From: Pantoea vagans
Lineage (GTDB): Bacteria; Pseudomonadota; Gammaproteobacteria; Enterobacterales; Enterobacteriaceae
DNA length: 64,000 nt
NCBI RefSeq assembly: GCF_004792415.1
Contig: NZ_CP038853.1
Location: forward strand, 3,986,174 to 4,050,173
Direction: 5' to 3'
Position 1 is the first letter of the stretch, and every line of letters begins with the position of its first letter. The notes under the pieces were generated by a model, which saw nothing but the letters and a program-made list of their open reading frames with translations, was not told where the DNA came from and ran no database searches. A program made the translations under genes and the position numbers. Below, piece by piece: positions 50,482-61,018 of the stretch.

Positions 50482-52551
50482 TTACTGCAGCAGCGAGATA
50501 TCCGCGACCTGCAGGAACAGCTCACGCAGTTTTGACAGCAGCGTCAGGCGATTGACCCGCACTGCCTGATCGTCGGCGTTCACCATCACTTTGTCGAAGA
50601 AGTTGTCTACCGCGGTACGCAGCTGGGCCAGTTCGACCAGCGCATCCTGATAGCGGCCTTCAGCAAAGTAAGGCTGCAGCTTGCTGCTCAGCGCAGTGAC
50701 AAAGGTCGCCAGCTGGATCTCTTCGTTCTCTTTCAGCAGCGATGCCTGCACGCTTTCATTCAGCGTTTCGGTCGATTTCGCCAGGATGTTAGAGACGCGC
50801 TTGTTCGCCGCTGCCAGCGCTGCAGCGGCTTCCAGCGTACGGAAGTGCGACACTGCTTTCATACGTGCATCAAAGTCAGCCGGACGGGTCGGACGACGCG
50901 CCAGAACTGCCTGCAGCGTATCGATGCTGTGACCCTCTTCCTGATACCAGGTGCGGAAGCGACCCAGCATAAAGTCGATCACATCATCCACCACGCGGGC
51001 GTTGCTCAGCTTGCTGCCATACAGACGCACCGCTTCTTCAGTCAGCGTCTGCAGGTCGAGCGGCAGGTTCTTCTCAACGATGATACGCAGCACGCCCAGT
51101 GCCGCACGACGCAGTGCGAACGGATCTTTGTCGCCTTTCGGATGCTGACCAATGCCGAAAATACCGGCCAGCGTATCCATTTTATCGGCAATCGCCAGCG
51201 CACAGGCGACCGGGCTGGATGGCAGATCGTCACCGGCAAAGCGCGGCTGATACTGCTCGTTCAGCGCTACTGCTACATCTTCGGCTTCGCCGTCGTGACG
51301 CGCGTAGTGCATGCCCATCACGCCCTGGGTGTCGGTGAACTCGAAGACCATGTTGGTCATCAGGTCACACTTCGACAGCAGGCCCGCGCGGGTGGCGTGA
51401 TTCACATCGGCGCCAATTTCACCAGCAATCCAGCCCGCCAGGGCCTGAATGCGATCGGTTTTATCACGCAGCGTGCCCAGCTCTTTCTGGAACAGGACGG
51501 TCTCCAGACGCGGCAGATTATCTTCCAGACGCTTTTTGCGGTCGGTATTAAAGAAGAACTCCGCATCGGCCAGGCGTGGGCGTACCACTTTCTCGTTGCC
51601 GGAGATAATCTGGCGCGGATCGCTGGATTCGATGTTGGTGACGAAAATGAAGTTCGGCATCAGGTTGCCGTCATTGTCGTAAACCGGGAAATATTTCTGA
51701 TCGCCTTTCATGGTGTAGACCAGCGCTTCCGCAGGCACCTTGAGGAATTTCTCTTCAAAGGTCGCGGTCAGGACGACCGGCCACTCCACCAGCGACGTTA
51801 CTTCTTCCAGCAGGCTGTCGCTGATATCAGCGTTGCCGCCTAAACGGCGTGCGGCGGCTTCCGCATCGGCTTTGATCATCGCTTTGCGGACCTGATAGTC
51901 GGCAATGACCTGGCCGCGTTTTTCCAGCACATCAGGATAGTGATCGGCGCTTTCGAGCGTGATTTCGCTTTCACCCATAAAGCGGTGACCACGAATAATC
52001 CGGTCTGAGGCGATGCCCAGAATGGTGCCCGGGATCAGCTCATCGCCCAGCAGCATCGTCACGGTGTGAACCGGACGGACGAACTGCACATCGCTGTCGC
52101 CCCAGCGCATCAGTTTTGGCACCGGCAGCTTGCTGAGTGCGGTCGCGATCATCGCTGGCAGGAGTGCCTGAGCCGCTTCGCCTTTCACCTGGGCGCGATA
52201 AACCAGCCATTCGCCTTTATCGGTGGCGAGGCGTTCCGCCTGATCGACAGTAATGCCGTTACCCCGTGCCCAGCCTTCAGCGGCTTTGGTGGCGTTGCCA
52301 TCAGCGTCAAATGCCGCAGCGACTGCCGGACCGCGCTTCTCCACTTCCCGATCGGGTTGTGAGGCGCTCAGGTTGGCAACTTTCAGCGCCAGACGACGCG
52401 GTGCAGCAAACCAGCTGACCTCGCCGTGGCTCAGGTTGGCAGCATCCAGTTCAGCGGTGACCTGCGCGGCAAAGGCTTCTGCCAGGCTGCGCAGGGCTTT
52501 TGGTGGCAGCTCTTCGGTGCCGATCTCCACCAGGAAAGTTTGTTCAGTCAT
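50482..52551 (-). CDS. glyS: GlyS, glycyl-tRNA synthetase beta subunit
   Basis: A 689-residue beta subunit, the same length as E. coli GlyS, of the alpha2beta2 glycyl-tRNA synthetase. The N-terminus [23 protein letters not shown] is the family signature. The central HD-type domain and C-terminal anticodon-binding DALR domain ([25 protein letters not shown]) are present. It contributes tRNA binding and part of the catalytic complex with GlyQ. The start lies 9 bases after the glyQ stop and the operon ends in a strong terminator. Confidence 0.97.
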   Translation of the reverse strand: MTEQTFLVEIGTEELPPKALRSLAEAFAAQVTAELDAANLSHGEVSWFAAPRRLALKVANLSASQPDREVEKRGPAVAAAFDADGNATKAAEGWARGNGITVDQAERLATDKGEWLVYRAQVKGEAAQALLPAMIATALSKLPVPKLMRWGDSDVQFVRPVHTVTMLLGDELIPGTILGIASDRIIRGHRFMGESEITLESADHYPDVLEKRGQVIADYQVRKAMIKADAEAAARRLGGNADISDSLLEEVTSLVEWPVVLTATFEEKFLKVPAEALVYTMKGDQKYFPVYDNDGNLMPNFIFVTNIESSDPRQIISGNEKVVRPRLADAEFFFNTDRKKRLEDNLPRLETVLFQKELGTLRDKTDRIQALAGWIAGEIGADVNHATRAGLLSKCDLMTNMVFEFTDTQGVMGMHYARHDGEAEDVAVALNEQYQPRFAGDDLPSSPVACALAIADKMDTLAGIFGIGQHPKGDKDPFALRRAALGVLRIIVEKNLPLDLQTLTEEAVRLYGSKLSNARVVDDVIDFMLGRFRTWYQEEGHSIDTLQAVLARRPTRPADFDARMKAVSHFRTLEAAAALAAANKRVSNILAKSTETLNESVQASLLKENEEIQLATFVTALSSKLQPYFAEGRYQDALVELAQLRTAVDNFFDKVMVNADDQAVRVNRLTLLSKLRELFLQVADISLLQ

Positions 52552-52560
52552 GGCTGCCTC

Positions 52561-53472
52561 TTACTTTTTGTTATTGCACATCGGGAAGCCCATTGCCTCG
52601 CGAGAGGCGTAGTAAGCTTCAGCCACGGCTTTGGTCAGGGTGCGAATGCGCAGAATATAGCGCTGACGCTCTGTTACCGAGATCGCTTTGCGCGCATCCA
52701 GCAGGTTAAAGCTGTGCGCCGCTTTCAGAATGCGTTCGTAGGCGGGCAGTGGCAGCGGTTTTTCCAGCGCCAGCAGATGCTGCGCCTCTTTCTCGTACTG
52801 CTCAAAGCAGGTAAAGAGGAAGTCGACGTCGGCGTATTCGAAGTTATAGGTGGATTGCTCCACTTCGTTCTGATGGAACACGTCGCCGTAGGTGGTTTTG
52901 CCCAGCGGACCGTCGCTCCAGACCAGATCGTAAACGCTGTCGACGCCCTGGATGTACATCGCCAGACGCTCCAGGCCGTAGGTGATCTCACCGGTCACTG
53001 GCTTACACTCCAGCCCGCCAACCTGCTGGAAGTAGGTGAACTGCGTCACTTCCATGCCGTTGAGCCACACTTCCCAGCCGAGTCCCCAGGCACCCAGCGT
53101 CGGGTTTTCCCAGTTATCTTCCACAAAGCGAATGTCATGCACCGTCGGATCCATACCCAGCTCTTTCAGCGAGCCGAGATAGAGCTCCTGAATGTTGTCC
53201 GGTGACGGCTTAATGATCACCTGGAACTGGTAATAGTGCTGCAGACGGTTCGGGTTTTCACCGTAGCGGCCATCGGTAGGACGGCGTGATGGCTGCACGT
53301 AAGCGGCGGCGATCGGCTCCGGGCCGAGTGCACGCAGGCAGGTCATCGGGTGTGAAGTGCCAGCGCCCACTTCCATGTCCAGCGGTTGGACAATGGTGCA
53401 GCCCTGACGCGCCCAGTAATCCTGCAAGGTCAGGATCAGCCCCTGAAAGGTTTTGGTATCAAACTTTTGCAT
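52561..53472 (-). CDS. glyQ: GlyQ, glycyl-tRNA synthetase alpha subunit
   Basis: A 303-residue class II synthetase alpha subunit (E. coli 303 aa). It holds the catalytic core: [38 protein letters not shown] (motif 2 region) and [19 protein letters not shown]. It forms glycyl-adenylate and charges tRNA-Gly with GlyS. It is first in the glyQS operon. wecH is divergent about 220 bases away. Confidence 0.97.
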   Translation of the reverse strand: MQKFDTKTFQGLILTLQDYWARQGCTIVQPLDMEVGAGTSHPMTCLRALGPEPIAAAYVQPSRRPTDGRYGENPNRLQHYYQFQVIIKPSPDNIQELYLGSLKELGMDPTVHDIRFVEDNWENPTLGAWGLGWEVWLNGMEVTQFTYFQQVGGLECKPVTGEITYGLERLAMYIQGVDSVYDLVWSDGPLGKTTYGDVFHQNEVEQSTYNFEYADVDFLFTCFEQYEKEAQHLLALEKPLPLPAYERILKAAHSFNLLDARKAISVTERQRYILRIRTLTKAVAEAYYASREAMGFPMCNNKK

Positions 53473-53693
53473 GTTGAGTGTGCACGCGCTTCGGTTAGAT
53501 TAAAAAAAGAGGCCGACAGTATACCCTTTGACCGCGCGATGTGCAGCCGTAAATCCCGGACGGTTCCGGCGCGTTTTCACGGTAATTTCGGGGGCCGGCA
53601 TACAGATGGCTCCGAATCCTGCTGGCAGCAGTTGTTGCTCCGGGCGCATTTGGCTACCCTTTTGCGCACGGACGCTATGCGCAAGAGGACGCC

Positions 53694-54689
53694 ATGCCGC
53701 AAAAGATTTACTGGATCGACAATTTACGCGCGGTTGCCTGTCTGATGGTGATCGTGATTCACACCACCACCTGGTATATCACCGGACCAATGGCGGTAAC
53801 GGGTACCACCTGGGATGTGGCGAATTTGCTGAACTCCGCATCACGCGTCTGTGTTCCGCTGTTCTTTATGATCTCCGGCTATCTGTTCTTCGGCGAACGC
53901 AGCGCCCAGCCGCGCCATATGCTACGGCTGGTTCTCTGTCTGCTGTTCTACAGCGCGGTCTCGCTGGCCTACATCACCTGGCTGACGCCCATCAGCGAAG
54001 GACGGTCGATCCTGAAGATGCTGCAGAAGCCGGTGTTTTATCACCTCTGGTTCTTCTTTGCGCTGATTGGCATCTATCTGATGTCGCCGCTGATTCAGGT
54101 GAAAACCGTCCAGGCGCGCTATGTGGCGCTGCTGGTGCTGGTGCTGGCGGTGCTCGCTAATCCGAATACGGCCAGCCAGTCGCTGGGCCCGTTTCATTTT
54201 CTGCCGGTGAATCTCTATGTCAGCGGTGACAGCATTTACTACCTGCTCTATGCACTACTGGGACGGGCGATCGGCACGATGGAGACGACCTGGCGCGGCC
54301 TGACGCCGCTGGCGGCCGGGCTGTTTATCGCCTGTGTGATTGGCATTACGTTAGGGACGAAAAAGGCGCTGATCGTCAACGGGGCGTTTAACGATACCTG
54401 GTATCTCTACTGCGGACCGCTGGTGTTTATCGCGGCGATTAGCCTGCTCATCGTGTTTAAAAACAGCCTGAATCAGCGCACGCTGCCCGGTTTTACCGTG
54501 ATTGCACGCTATTCACTGCCGATCTACGGCTTTCACGCGCTGTTCATTCACTATCTGCGCACCCATCACTATGATGATATGTCGCGTCCGTGGCTCGACC
54601 TGCCCTGGGTGTTCGGGCTGACGCTGGGCGGCAGTCTGCTGCTGGGGATGGCGCTGAAACGCGTCGATACCCGTCACTTCGTCAGTTGA
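53694..54689 (+). CDS. wecH: WecH, O-acetyltransferase (enterobacterial common antigen)
   Basis: A 331-residue acyltransferase-3 family membrane protein with about ten predicted helices, matching E. coli WecH/YiaH (331 aa) from KIYWIDNLRAVACLMVIVIHTTTW onward. The family histidine in the first helix (IH) and the RSAQPRH loop are present. In E. coli it O-acetylates GlcNAc residues of cyclic enterobacterial common antigen. It is divergent from glyQ, as in E. coli. Its 3' end overlaps the end of the convergent GlxA-type gene by 16 bases. Confidence 0.93.
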   Translation: MPQKIYWIDNLRAVACLMVIVIHTTTWYITGPMAVTGTTWDVANLLNSASRVCVPLFFMISGYLFFGERSAQPRHMLRLVLCLLFYSAVSLAYITWLTPISEGRSILKMLQKPVFYHLWFFFALIGIYLMSPLIQVKTVQARYVALLVLVLAVLANPNTASQSLGPFHFLPVNLYVSGDSIYYLLYALLGRAIGTMETTWRGLTPLAAGLFIACVIGITLGTKKALIVNGAFNDTWYLYCGPLVFIAAISLLIVFKNSLNQRTLPGFTVIARYSLPIYGFHALFIHYLRTHHYDDMSRPWLDLPWVFGLTLGGSLLLGMALKRVDTRHFVS

Positions 54690-55606
54690 TCGGCTTCGCG
54701 CTGGCGGGCGCGTCGTAGCTGACGCGCCGATGAAAACCCCGCCGCCAGCGCCGCTTTTTCGGCTGATTCCCCCTGCTGCTGACGCTGGCGCGCCACGCCA
54801 ACCCGCAGCTGCTCATGGTATTCCCGCACGCTGATCCCCAGATGCTGACGAAACAGCCTCGCCAGATGGCGACTGCTGACGTGGGTGCGCCCGGCCAGTT
54901 CGGTCAGCGTCCAGCCATGTTCAGGATGGGCAATCATCAGATCCTGTGCCCGATGAATGGCCGGATGCATATGATTGCGGTAACGCAGCCAGGGTGAAAG
55001 CTGCGGATCGTCCCCGGCGCGGCGGAACCAGACCACCATTTCCCGCGCCACGGCCAGCGCGGTAGGCGTATCGCAGAGCTGATTCACCAGATGCAGCGCC
55101 AGGTCGATTCCCGCCGTGATGCCCGCGCTGGTCCAGATATTCTCATACCCGACAAACACCCGATTCTCCTGCACCCGTGCGCGCGGGGCGGCTGCTTTCA
55201 GGCGGGCGATCACATCATGATGGGTGGTGCAGGGCACGTCATCCAGCATGCCTGCCTGCGCCGCCAGCAGTGCCCCCGAGCAGACGCAGACCAGCATAAA
55301 GGCCTGCGCGCGCAACACGGCGTGCTGGCGCATCAGCCAGTCGCGTGCTTCTGCGGCTTGCTGTGTGGAATAACAGATCTGCGAGTCAAAGACGCCCGGC
55401 ACCACCAGCAGGCTCCCGGCGGGCAACTGTTCCGGTAAAGGTTCGATGCCGCCAATGGTCATGCCGGTGGAGCAGACGACTTCCGGCTGCGGGCCAATGT
55501 AGCGCAGCGTAAAGCGAGCGCCCGCCAGTTTCAGCGTTTCGGCCGGGCCGGTCAGATCCAGCGCCATGACACCGGGCAGAGTTAAAAACCAGACGGTATG
55601 CGTCAT
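54674..55606 (-). CDS. GlxA-family AraC-type regulator (DJ-1/PfpI sensor)
   Basis: A 310-residue regulator with an N-terminal DJ-1/PfpI (class I glutamine amidotransferase-like) domain to about residue 175; it carries the nucleophile-elbow cysteine segment LVCVCSGALLAAQAG. A C-terminal double AraC HTH follows (WTLTELAGRTHVSSRHLARLFRQH and AEKAALAAGFSSARQLRRA). GlxA-type proteins respond to amino-acid derivatives or quaternary amines; the effector here is unknown. The gene is convergent with wecH and precedes no obvious target on its own strand; yieH lies 9 bases upstream. Confidence 0.88.
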   Translation of the reverse strand: MTHTVWFLTLPGVMALDLTGPAETLKLAGARFTLRYIGPQPEVVCSTGMTIGGIEPLPEQLPAGSLLVVPGVFDSQICYSTQQAAEARDWLMRQHAVLRAQAFMLVCVCSGALLAAQAGMLDDVPCTTHHDVIARLKAAAPRARVQENRVFVGYENIWTSAGITAGIDLALHLVNQLCDTPTALAVAREMVVWFRRAGDDPQLSPWLRYRNHMHPAIHRAQDLMIAHPEHGWTLTELAGRTHVSSRHLARLFRQHLGISVREYHEQLRVGVARQRQQQGESAEKAALAAGFSSARQLRRARQREADQLTK

Positions 55607-55615
55607 GCTGGCTCG

Positions 55616-56275
55616 CTACACCAGATCCCAGCCGCGGGCGCGCCACAACGCAGGCAGCTGCGCCATGTCGTCGAAGCGCGTCACCAGCGGATGATCCAGT
55701 TCAGGGTTGTGCGGGTCAGCGCAGTAGTAGTAGACCGGAATGCCGGCGGCGATACCGGCGCGGGCACCCGCTTCGGAGTCATCCACCAGAATGCAGCGCT
55801 CAATCGGCACCTGCATCTGTTCCGCCGCGTGATACATCAGCTCCGGATCGGGCTTCCAGTGCAGAATGTCATAGCCGCTATAAAGGTGCTCCTCAAACAG
55901 CGGCAGCATGCCGGTTAAGCCCAGCGAGTGCTGCATCTTTTTTACCGTCCCGTTTGAGACCACGCACATCGGCACTTTGATCTGCTCAACCAGCGCTTTT
56001 GCGCCTGAGATCGGCTGCAGTTGCTGATCGAACAGTCGCGCGACTTCCGCGCGATAGGCGGTTTCCACCTCTTCCATCGGCAGCGTCACCTGATGTGCAT
56101 CGCCCACGTCACGAATGATGTCGTAGAGTTTGACGCCCTTATACTTTTCAAACATCTGCTGCAGCGACAGCGCCAGACCATAACGGGCAAAGGTGTTGAC
56201 GTAGGCCTGGGTGCAGAGCAACTCACTGTCCACCAGCGTGCCATCGCAATCAAAAAAGACGCATTCAACTGACAT
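55616..56275 (-). CDS. yieH: YieH, HAD-family sugar-phosphate phosphatase
   Basis: A 219-residue HAD phosphatase (E. coli YieH 221 aa, reported 6-phosphogluconate phosphatase). Motif I is FFDCDGTLVDSE (nucleophile and acid aspartates near D9 and D11), motif II is CVVSNGT, motif III is the K in HWKPDPELM, and motif IV is LVDDSEAGARAG. A C2-type cap lies between motifs I and II. It is divergent from adeP, as in E. coli. Confidence 0.92.
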   Translation of the reverse strand: MSVECVFFDCDGTLVDSELLCTQAYVNTFARYGLALSLQQMFEKYKGVKLYDIIRDVGDAHQVTLPMEEVETAYRAEVARLFDQQLQPISGAKALVEQIKVPMCVVSNGTVKKMQHSLGLTGMLPLFEEHLYSGYDILHWKPDPELMYHAAEQMQVPIERCILVDDSEAGARAGIAAGIPVYYYCADPHNPELDHPLVTRFDDMAQLPALWRARGWDLV

Positions 56276-56341
56276 CAGACTCTATCCTTCGATTCAGGGG
56301 GGAGCTCCACACTCTACCGCACTCAGCGCAGATTGCGAGAC

Positions 56342-56357
56342 TGGCAATCGGTTGCGA
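56342..56357 (+). promoter_or_regulatory. PurR-like operator upstream of adeP
   Basis: TGGCAATCGGTTGCGA matches the PurR consensus ANGCAANCGNTTNCNT at all positions except the two outer bases. It lies between divergent yieH and adeP, 71 bases before the adeP start. Regulation of a purine permease by PurR would be expected; this is a sequence match only. Confidence 0.6.
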
Positions 56358-56427
56358 AAAATCATTGTATTGCCCCGGTAAAATCGCCAGGATACGCGCC
56401 GATGATTTTTTCTTCTGGATGGATGGC

Positions 56428-57741
56428 ATGAGCAAGCAAGGCGTTTTGCAGCGCATCTTCAGGCTGCAGGAACATGGCACTACGGTGCGTACCGAAGTGA
56501 TCGCGGGTATCACCACCTTTCTGACGATGGTCTATATCGTCTTCGTCAACCCGCAGATCCTCGGCGTCGCCGGCATGGATACCCAGGCGGTGTTTGTGAC
56601 CACCTGTCTGATTGCCGCCTTCGGCAGCATTCTGATGGGGCTGTTTGCCAATCTGCCGGTGGCGCTGGCCCCCGCAATGGGCCTGAACGCCTTCTTCGCC
56701 TTTGTGGTGGTCGGGGCGATGGGTTATTCGTGGCAGGTCGGTATGGGCGCGATCTTCTGGGGCGCGGTCGGCCTGCTAATCCTGACGCTGCTGCGGGTTC
56801 GCTACTGGATGATTGCCAATATCCCGCTGAGCCTGCGCGTTGGCATTACCGCCGGTATCGGCCTGTTTATCGCCATGATGGGGCTGAAGAACGCCGGTAT
56901 TATCGTGCCGAATCCCGATACCCTGGTGGCGGTGGGCAACCTGACCTCGCACAGCGTGCTGCTGGGTGCGCTGGGCTTCTTTATTATTGCCATTCTGGCA
57001 TCACGTAATATCCATGCGGCGGTACTGATCTCAATGGTGATCACCACCGGTATTGGCTGGATGCTGGGCGACGTGAAGTTTGTTGGTCTGTTTTCAGCGC
57101 CGCCGTCGATTACGTCGGTGGTGGGTCAGGTTGATATCAAAGGCGCGTTTAACATTGGCATGGCGGGCGTCATCTTCTCCTTTATGCTGGTCAATCTGTT
57201 CGACTCATCCGGCACGCTGATCGGCGTCACCGACAAAGCGGGACTGACCGATGAAACCGGCACCTTCCCGCGGATGCAGCAGGCGCTCTATGTCGACAGC
57301 ATCAGTTCGGTGAGTGGCGCGCTGGCAGGCACCTCATCGGTGACCGCCTATATCGAGAGCACTTCGGGCGTGGCGATTGGTGGCCGTACCGGCCTGATGG
57401 CTGTGGTGACCGGCCTGCTGTTCCTGCTGGTGACCTTCCTGTCACCGCTGGCCGCGATGGTGCCCTCCTACGCTGCCGCGGGCGCACTGATTTACGTGGG
57501 CGTATTGATGACGGCCAGCCTGTCGCGCGTGCGCTGGGACGATCTGACCGAAGCGGTTCCGGCGTTTGTGACCGCCGCCATGATGCCCTTCAGCTTCTCC
57601 ATCACCGAAGGGATTGCGCTGGGGTTCATTGCTTACTGTGTCATGAAGCTGGGCACCGGCCGCTGGCGTGAGATCAGCCCCTGCGTGGTGATTGTTGCGC
57701 TACTGTTTGTGCTGAAGATTGTCTTTATCGACGCGCACTAA
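56428..57741 (+). CDS. adeP: AdeP, adenine permease
   Basis: A 437-residue NCS2/AzgA-type purine permease matching E. coli AdeP/YieG (445 aa), with signature segments RTEVIAGITTFLTMVYIVFVNP, GLFANLPVALAPAMGLNAFF and FDSSGTLIGVTDKAGL, and about 12-14 membrane segments. It imports adenine by proton symport. The start is uncertain between ATG 56,428 (MSKQGVLQ) and ATG 56,419; both lack a strong Shine-Dalgarno. A PurR-like site lies upstream. It converges on yieE with a terminator between them. Confidence 0.94.
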   Translation: MSKQGVLQRIFRLQEHGTTVRTEVIAGITTFLTMVYIVFVNPQILGVAGMDTQAVFVTTCLIAAFGSILMGLFANLPVALAPAMGLNAFFAFVVVGAMGYSWQVGMGAIFWGAVGLLILTLLRVRYWMIANIPLSLRVGITAGIGLFIAMMGLKNAGIIVPNPDTLVAVGNLTSHSVLLGALGFFIIAILASRNIHAAVLISMVITTGIGWMLGDVKFVGLFSAPPSITSVVGQVDIKGAFNIGMAGVIFSFMLVNLFDSSGTLIGVTDKAGLTDETGTFPRMQQALYVDSISSVSGALAGTSSVTAYIESTSGVAIGGRTGLMAVVTGLLFLLVTFLSPLAAMVPSYAAAGALIYVGVLMTASLSRVRWDDLTEAVPAFVTAAMMPFSFSITEGIALGFIAYCVMKLGTGRWREISPCVVIVALLFVLKIVFIDAH

Positions 57742-57751
57742 GCGCAGTCAG

Positions 57752-57779
57752 AGCCGCAACCCACCGGTTGCGGCTGTTT
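57752..57779. terminator. Terminator hairpin between convergent adeP and yieE
   Basis: AGCCGCAAC-CCACCG-GTTGCGGCT is followed by GTTTA on the plus strand. It just touches the yieE stop codon. A long T-run is lacking. Confidence 0.65.
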
Positions 57780-58527
57780 ACATTTCAGGATGCAGATTGC
57801 GCTCGCTGGGCAGACTGGTCAGCCGCAGGGCATGAGGCCCGATGTTGGGCTTACCCATCTCAATTTCACGTAATGCACGCCATTCAAAGTCGTTATCCAT
57901 CTCCCACAGGTACAGCCGCTGCGTCGCAGACGACAGCGCACACGACCAGACCAGCATGGGTTCCGCATCACACACCACCTGAATGTCGGGATAGAGTGAC
58001 GATCGCAGCCGACCGGCACCCGGCAACAGCCGCAGCGAATCCAGTCCCCGATCGCCTTCTCCCGTCAGCTTGAGAATGCTCTGGCGTAACGTCCAGATCT
58101 GCGTCACCGCTTCCATGGCATCCTGCTGGGCATTAATCCAGGCGATTTCGCCCGACGTTAATCCCTGAATCAGCTGCGCCTGCGTCTGACGGCTCCGCGC
58201 ATGCACAATCTCCATATCCAGACCGGCACGTCCACCCTCTTCAGCCAGCAGTACACCCACCGTATTGCCCGCATAGGCAATGCTGAAATCGGGCAGATCG
58301 CTGTCAGCAAACACGGGACGTCCGTTGCTCTGGATAATCAGGCGTGGCAGCTCTTGAATGCCATAAACGCGCAGCATTAGCTGTGCCAGCAGGGTTCGCG
58401 CGGCAAGGAAACGTCCACGGCGTTTGTCAGCAAACTGCTGTGCCGTGTCGGTAATCGCCTGGGGAATGCACATCTCTTTAGCCGGGAAGCCGGGATCGCC
58501 CGTCCAGCGTACAAAATGACCAGCCAT
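57778..58527 (-). CDS. yieE: YieE, 4'-phosphopantetheinyl transferase-like protein
   Basis: A 249-residue protein of the same length as E. coli YieE and in the same yieE/adeP/yieH neighbourhood. PPTase features are visible: SNGRPVF followed by FSIAYAGNTVGV, then GLDMEIV (the metal-binding G-x-D-x-E) and WTLRQSILKLTGEG (the W-x-x-K-E-A-type helix, with KLTGEG). It would transfer phosphopantetheine to an acyl carrier or peptidyl carrier protein. No carrier gene is nearby and the substrate is unknown. Confidence 0.88.
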   Translation of the reverse strand: MAGHFVRWTGDPGFPAKEMCIPQAITDTAQQFADKRRGRFLAARTLLAQLMLRVYGIQELPRLIIQSNGRPVFADSDLPDFSIAYAGNTVGVLLAEEGGRAGLDMEIVHARSRQTQAQLIQGLTSGEIAWINAQQDAMEAVTQIWTLRQSILKLTGEGDRGLDSLRLLPGAGRLRSSLYPDIQVVCDAEPMLVWSCALSSATQRLYLWEMDNDFEWRALREIEMGKPNIGPHALRLTSLPSERNLHPEM

Positions 58528-58706
58528 CTGTCGCTCCGTGAAAATGGTCAGATAATCATCAGAAACATTGTAGGAATTTTCCTACCTTATTGCACTCAGC
58601 AACAGCACAGATTGGGTTAAATTCAGAATAGGATGATCAGGCAGCGCAGGCTGGCGGGAATGGATCAGAGTTACGCGCCGCGAACCGAATCGCGACGCGG
58701 GCCGCA

Positions 58707-59297
58707 TCAGGCGAAGCGGCTTGCCTGCTCAAAGCTCAGGCGCGGCAGGCGCGGATGCAGTTTTGATGCCTCACCGTAACCGAGGTTAATCAGCAGGTTA
58801 ACCTGATACTGGCCGTCGGGGAAAAAAGCGTCATTGACTTTGGCCGGATCGAAACCGGACATCGGACCGGCATCCAGACCCAGCGAACGGGCTGCCAGGA
58901 TGAGGTAACCCGCCTGCAGGCTGCTGTTACGGAAAGCGGTCTCTTTCGCCGCTTCCGGGCTGCCGGTAAACCAGCTGCGCGCATCCGCATGCGGGAACAG
59001 CGCTGGCAGCTGCTCATAGAACTCACGGTCCCAGGCCACGATCACCGTAACCGGCGCGCTCATGGTTTTGTCCAGATTGCCGGACGAGAGGGCCGGTTTC
59101 AGCTTCTCTTTGCCTTCCGCTGAGGTGACGAAAACAAAACGTGCAGGCGAGCAGTTCGCCGAGGTCGGCCCCAGCGCCGTTAAGGTATAGAGCTGTTCCA
59201 GCAGGGCGTTATCGACCGGCTTGTCCTGCCAGTAACTGTGGGTGCGGGCGTCATTAAACAGCGTATCCAGTGCGGCAGTGTCGAGCGGTGTACTCAT
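58707..59297 (-). CDS. RutE-like nitroreductase family protein (malonic semialdehyde reductase type)
   Basis: A 196-residue FMN nitroreductase-fold protein, the same length as E. coli RutE, with strong motif agreement: [67 protein letters not shown] and [11 protein letters not shown]. RutE reduces malonic semialdehyde in pyrimidine degradation, but no other rut genes are present here, so it may instead be a general aldehyde or nitro reductase. The start at 59,297 has Shine-Dalgarno AAAGGAGAG. It stands alone between yieE and mnmE. Confidence 0.85.
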   Translation of the reverse strand: MSTPLDTAALDTLFNDARTHSYWQDKPVDNALLEQLYTLTALGPTSANCSPARFVFVTSAEGKEKLKPALSSGNLDKTMSAPVTVIVAWDREFYEQLPALFPHADARSWFTGSPEAAKETAFRNSSLQAGYLILAARSLGLDAGPMSGFDPAKVNDAFFPDGQYQVNLLINLGYGEASKLHPRLPRLSFEQASRFA

Positions 59298-59561
59298 GCA
59301 ACTCTCCTTTTTCAGGCAAAAATTTCGCCTGACGGTGTTCACGTAGTGGGTTTGCGTCCGGCCCGACACGGCGGGATGAGGCGGGGTTCACTCACCGCGA
59401 TCATAGCCGCACGTCAGATCGGCGCGTCTACCGTTATACGACAACGCGGTGCCGCCGCAAAATAACATATCAGCAAGAATCAACGCAGAGGCGGGAATAA
59501 CACGGGAGGCAGTGAGACAGGAAATCAGGCCTGACAGCGCGATGCCGCCAGGCCCGGAAAG

Positions 59562-60926
59562 CTATTTGCCGATACAGAAGCTGGAGAAGATACGGCCCAG
59601 CAGATCGTCAGAGGTGAATTCACCGGTGATCTCGCTTAAGGCCTGCTGAGCAACACGCAGCTCCTCCGCCAGTAACTCACCGGCCCGGGCACCGAGCAGC
59701 TGCGCTTTCCCCTGCTGTAAGTGTGTGGCCGCCAGCTCCAGCGCCTGCAGATGGCGACGACGCGCCAGGAAGCCACCTTCCATGTTGCCCGCGAAGCCCA
59801 TGCTCTGCTTCAGGTGATCCCGCAGCGCATCGACGCCCTCGCTGGTGCGTGCCGACAGGCGAATCAGTGAGTGACCGTTTACTTCTGTCAGGCCCAGCGC
59901 TTCCCCGGTGACATCCGCCTTATTGCGTACCACGGTAATTGGCAGTTCCGGCGGCAGACGGGAGACAAAATCGGGCCAGATAGCCGCCGCTTCGGTGGCA
60001 TCGGTGGTGGTGCCATCTACCATAAACAGCACGCGGTCAGCCTGTTCAATCTCCTGCCAGGCGCGCTCAATCCCGATGCGTTCGACTTCGTCGCTGGCCT
60101 CACGCAGACCGGCGGTGTCGATAATATGCAGCGGCATGCCATCTATATGAATATGCTCACGCAGTACGTCACGGGTGGTGCCCGCAATGTCCGTAACGAT
60201 AGCGGCATCACGGCCTGCCAGCGCATTTAGCAGGCTCGATTTGCCCGCATTAGGCCGGCCCGCAATTACCACCTTCATTCCTTCACGCAGCAGGCTGCCC
60301 TGACGCGCTTCGGCACGGACCGCATCCAGATCACCGATCACCGTATTCAGCTGCGCTTCGATTCGGCCATCAGAGAGGAAATCGATCTCTTCATCCGGGA
60401 AGTCGATAGCCGCTTCGACATAGATGCGCAGGTGAGTGAGTGTTTCTACAAGATGATTGACCCGGGTGGAGAACGCGCCCTGCAGCGAGTTCACGGCCGA
60501 ACGCGCCGCCTGCTCAGAGCTGGCATCAATCAGGTCGGCAATCGCTTCGGCCTGCGCCAGATCGAGCTTGTCGTTCAGAAACGCACGCTCAGAGAACTCT
60601 CCCGGCTGAGCGATACGCACGCCCGGCAACGCCACGATGCGCTTCAGCAGCAAATCGAGAATTACCGGGCCGCCGTGGCCCTGCAGCTCCAGCACATCTT
60701 CGCCGGTAAAGGAATTTGGGCCAGGAAACCACAGCGCAATGCCCTGATCCAGCACGCTGCCGTCGCTGTCAGTGAACGGCAGGTAATCGGCGTATCGTGG
60801 CTTAGGCAGTTTACCCAGCAGCTGGCGGGCGACCTCTGCCGCCTGGGCACCAGAGACGCGCAGAATGCCGACGCCGCCGCGTCCGGGCGGTGTTGCCTGC
60901 GCAACAATGGTATCGCTGTGGCTCAT
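59562..60926 (-). CDS. mnmE: MnmE, tRNA U34 modification GTPase
   Basis: A 454-residue GTPase (E. coli 454 aa) that with MnmG installs the cmnm5 group on U34 of tRNAs. Domains are an N-terminal tetrahydrofolate-binding region (1-118), a helical domain and an inserted G domain with G1 GRPNAGKSS (223-231), G2/G3 IAGTTRD and DTAGLRE, and G4 NKAD. The C-terminal FCIGK carries C451, the conserved catalytic cysteine. It occupies its standard place after yidC in the dnaA-proximal cluster. Confidence 0.97.
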   Translation of the reverse strand: MSHSDTIVAQATPPGRGGVGILRVSGAQAAEVARQLLGKLPKPRYADYLPFTDSDGSVLDQGIALWFPGPNSFTGEDVLELQGHGGPVILDLLLKRIVALPGVRIAQPGEFSERAFLNDKLDLAQAEAIADLIDASSEQAARSAVNSLQGAFSTRVNHLVETLTHLRIYVEAAIDFPDEEIDFLSDGRIEAQLNTVIGDLDAVRAEARQGSLLREGMKVVIAGRPNAGKSSLLNALAGRDAAIVTDIAGTTRDVLREHIHIDGMPLHIIDTAGLREASDEVERIGIERAWQEIEQADRVLFMVDGTTTDATEAAAIWPDFVSRLPPELPITVVRNKADVTGEALGLTEVNGHSLIRLSARTSEGVDALRDHLKQSMGFAGNMEGGFLARRRHLQALELAATHLQQGKAQLLGARAGELLAEELRVAQQALSEITGEFTSDDLLGRIFSSFCIGK

Positions 60927-60941
60927 AAAATTTCTCTCGTT

Positions 60942-60974
60942 ACAAAAAACACAGGCGGTCGCTTTGACCGCCTG
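60942..60974 (-). terminator. Rho-independent terminator between yidC and mnmE
   Basis: On the minus strand, CAGGCGGTC-AAAGC-GACCGCCTG is followed by TGTTTTTTG, in the 92-base gap. It would separate the rpmH-rnpA-yidD-yidC unit from mnmE, at least partly. Confidence 0.85.
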
Positions 60975-61018
60975 AGAATAGACTATTTTAGAGCGGGATG
61001 GCTCCCGCGCTGGATCGC

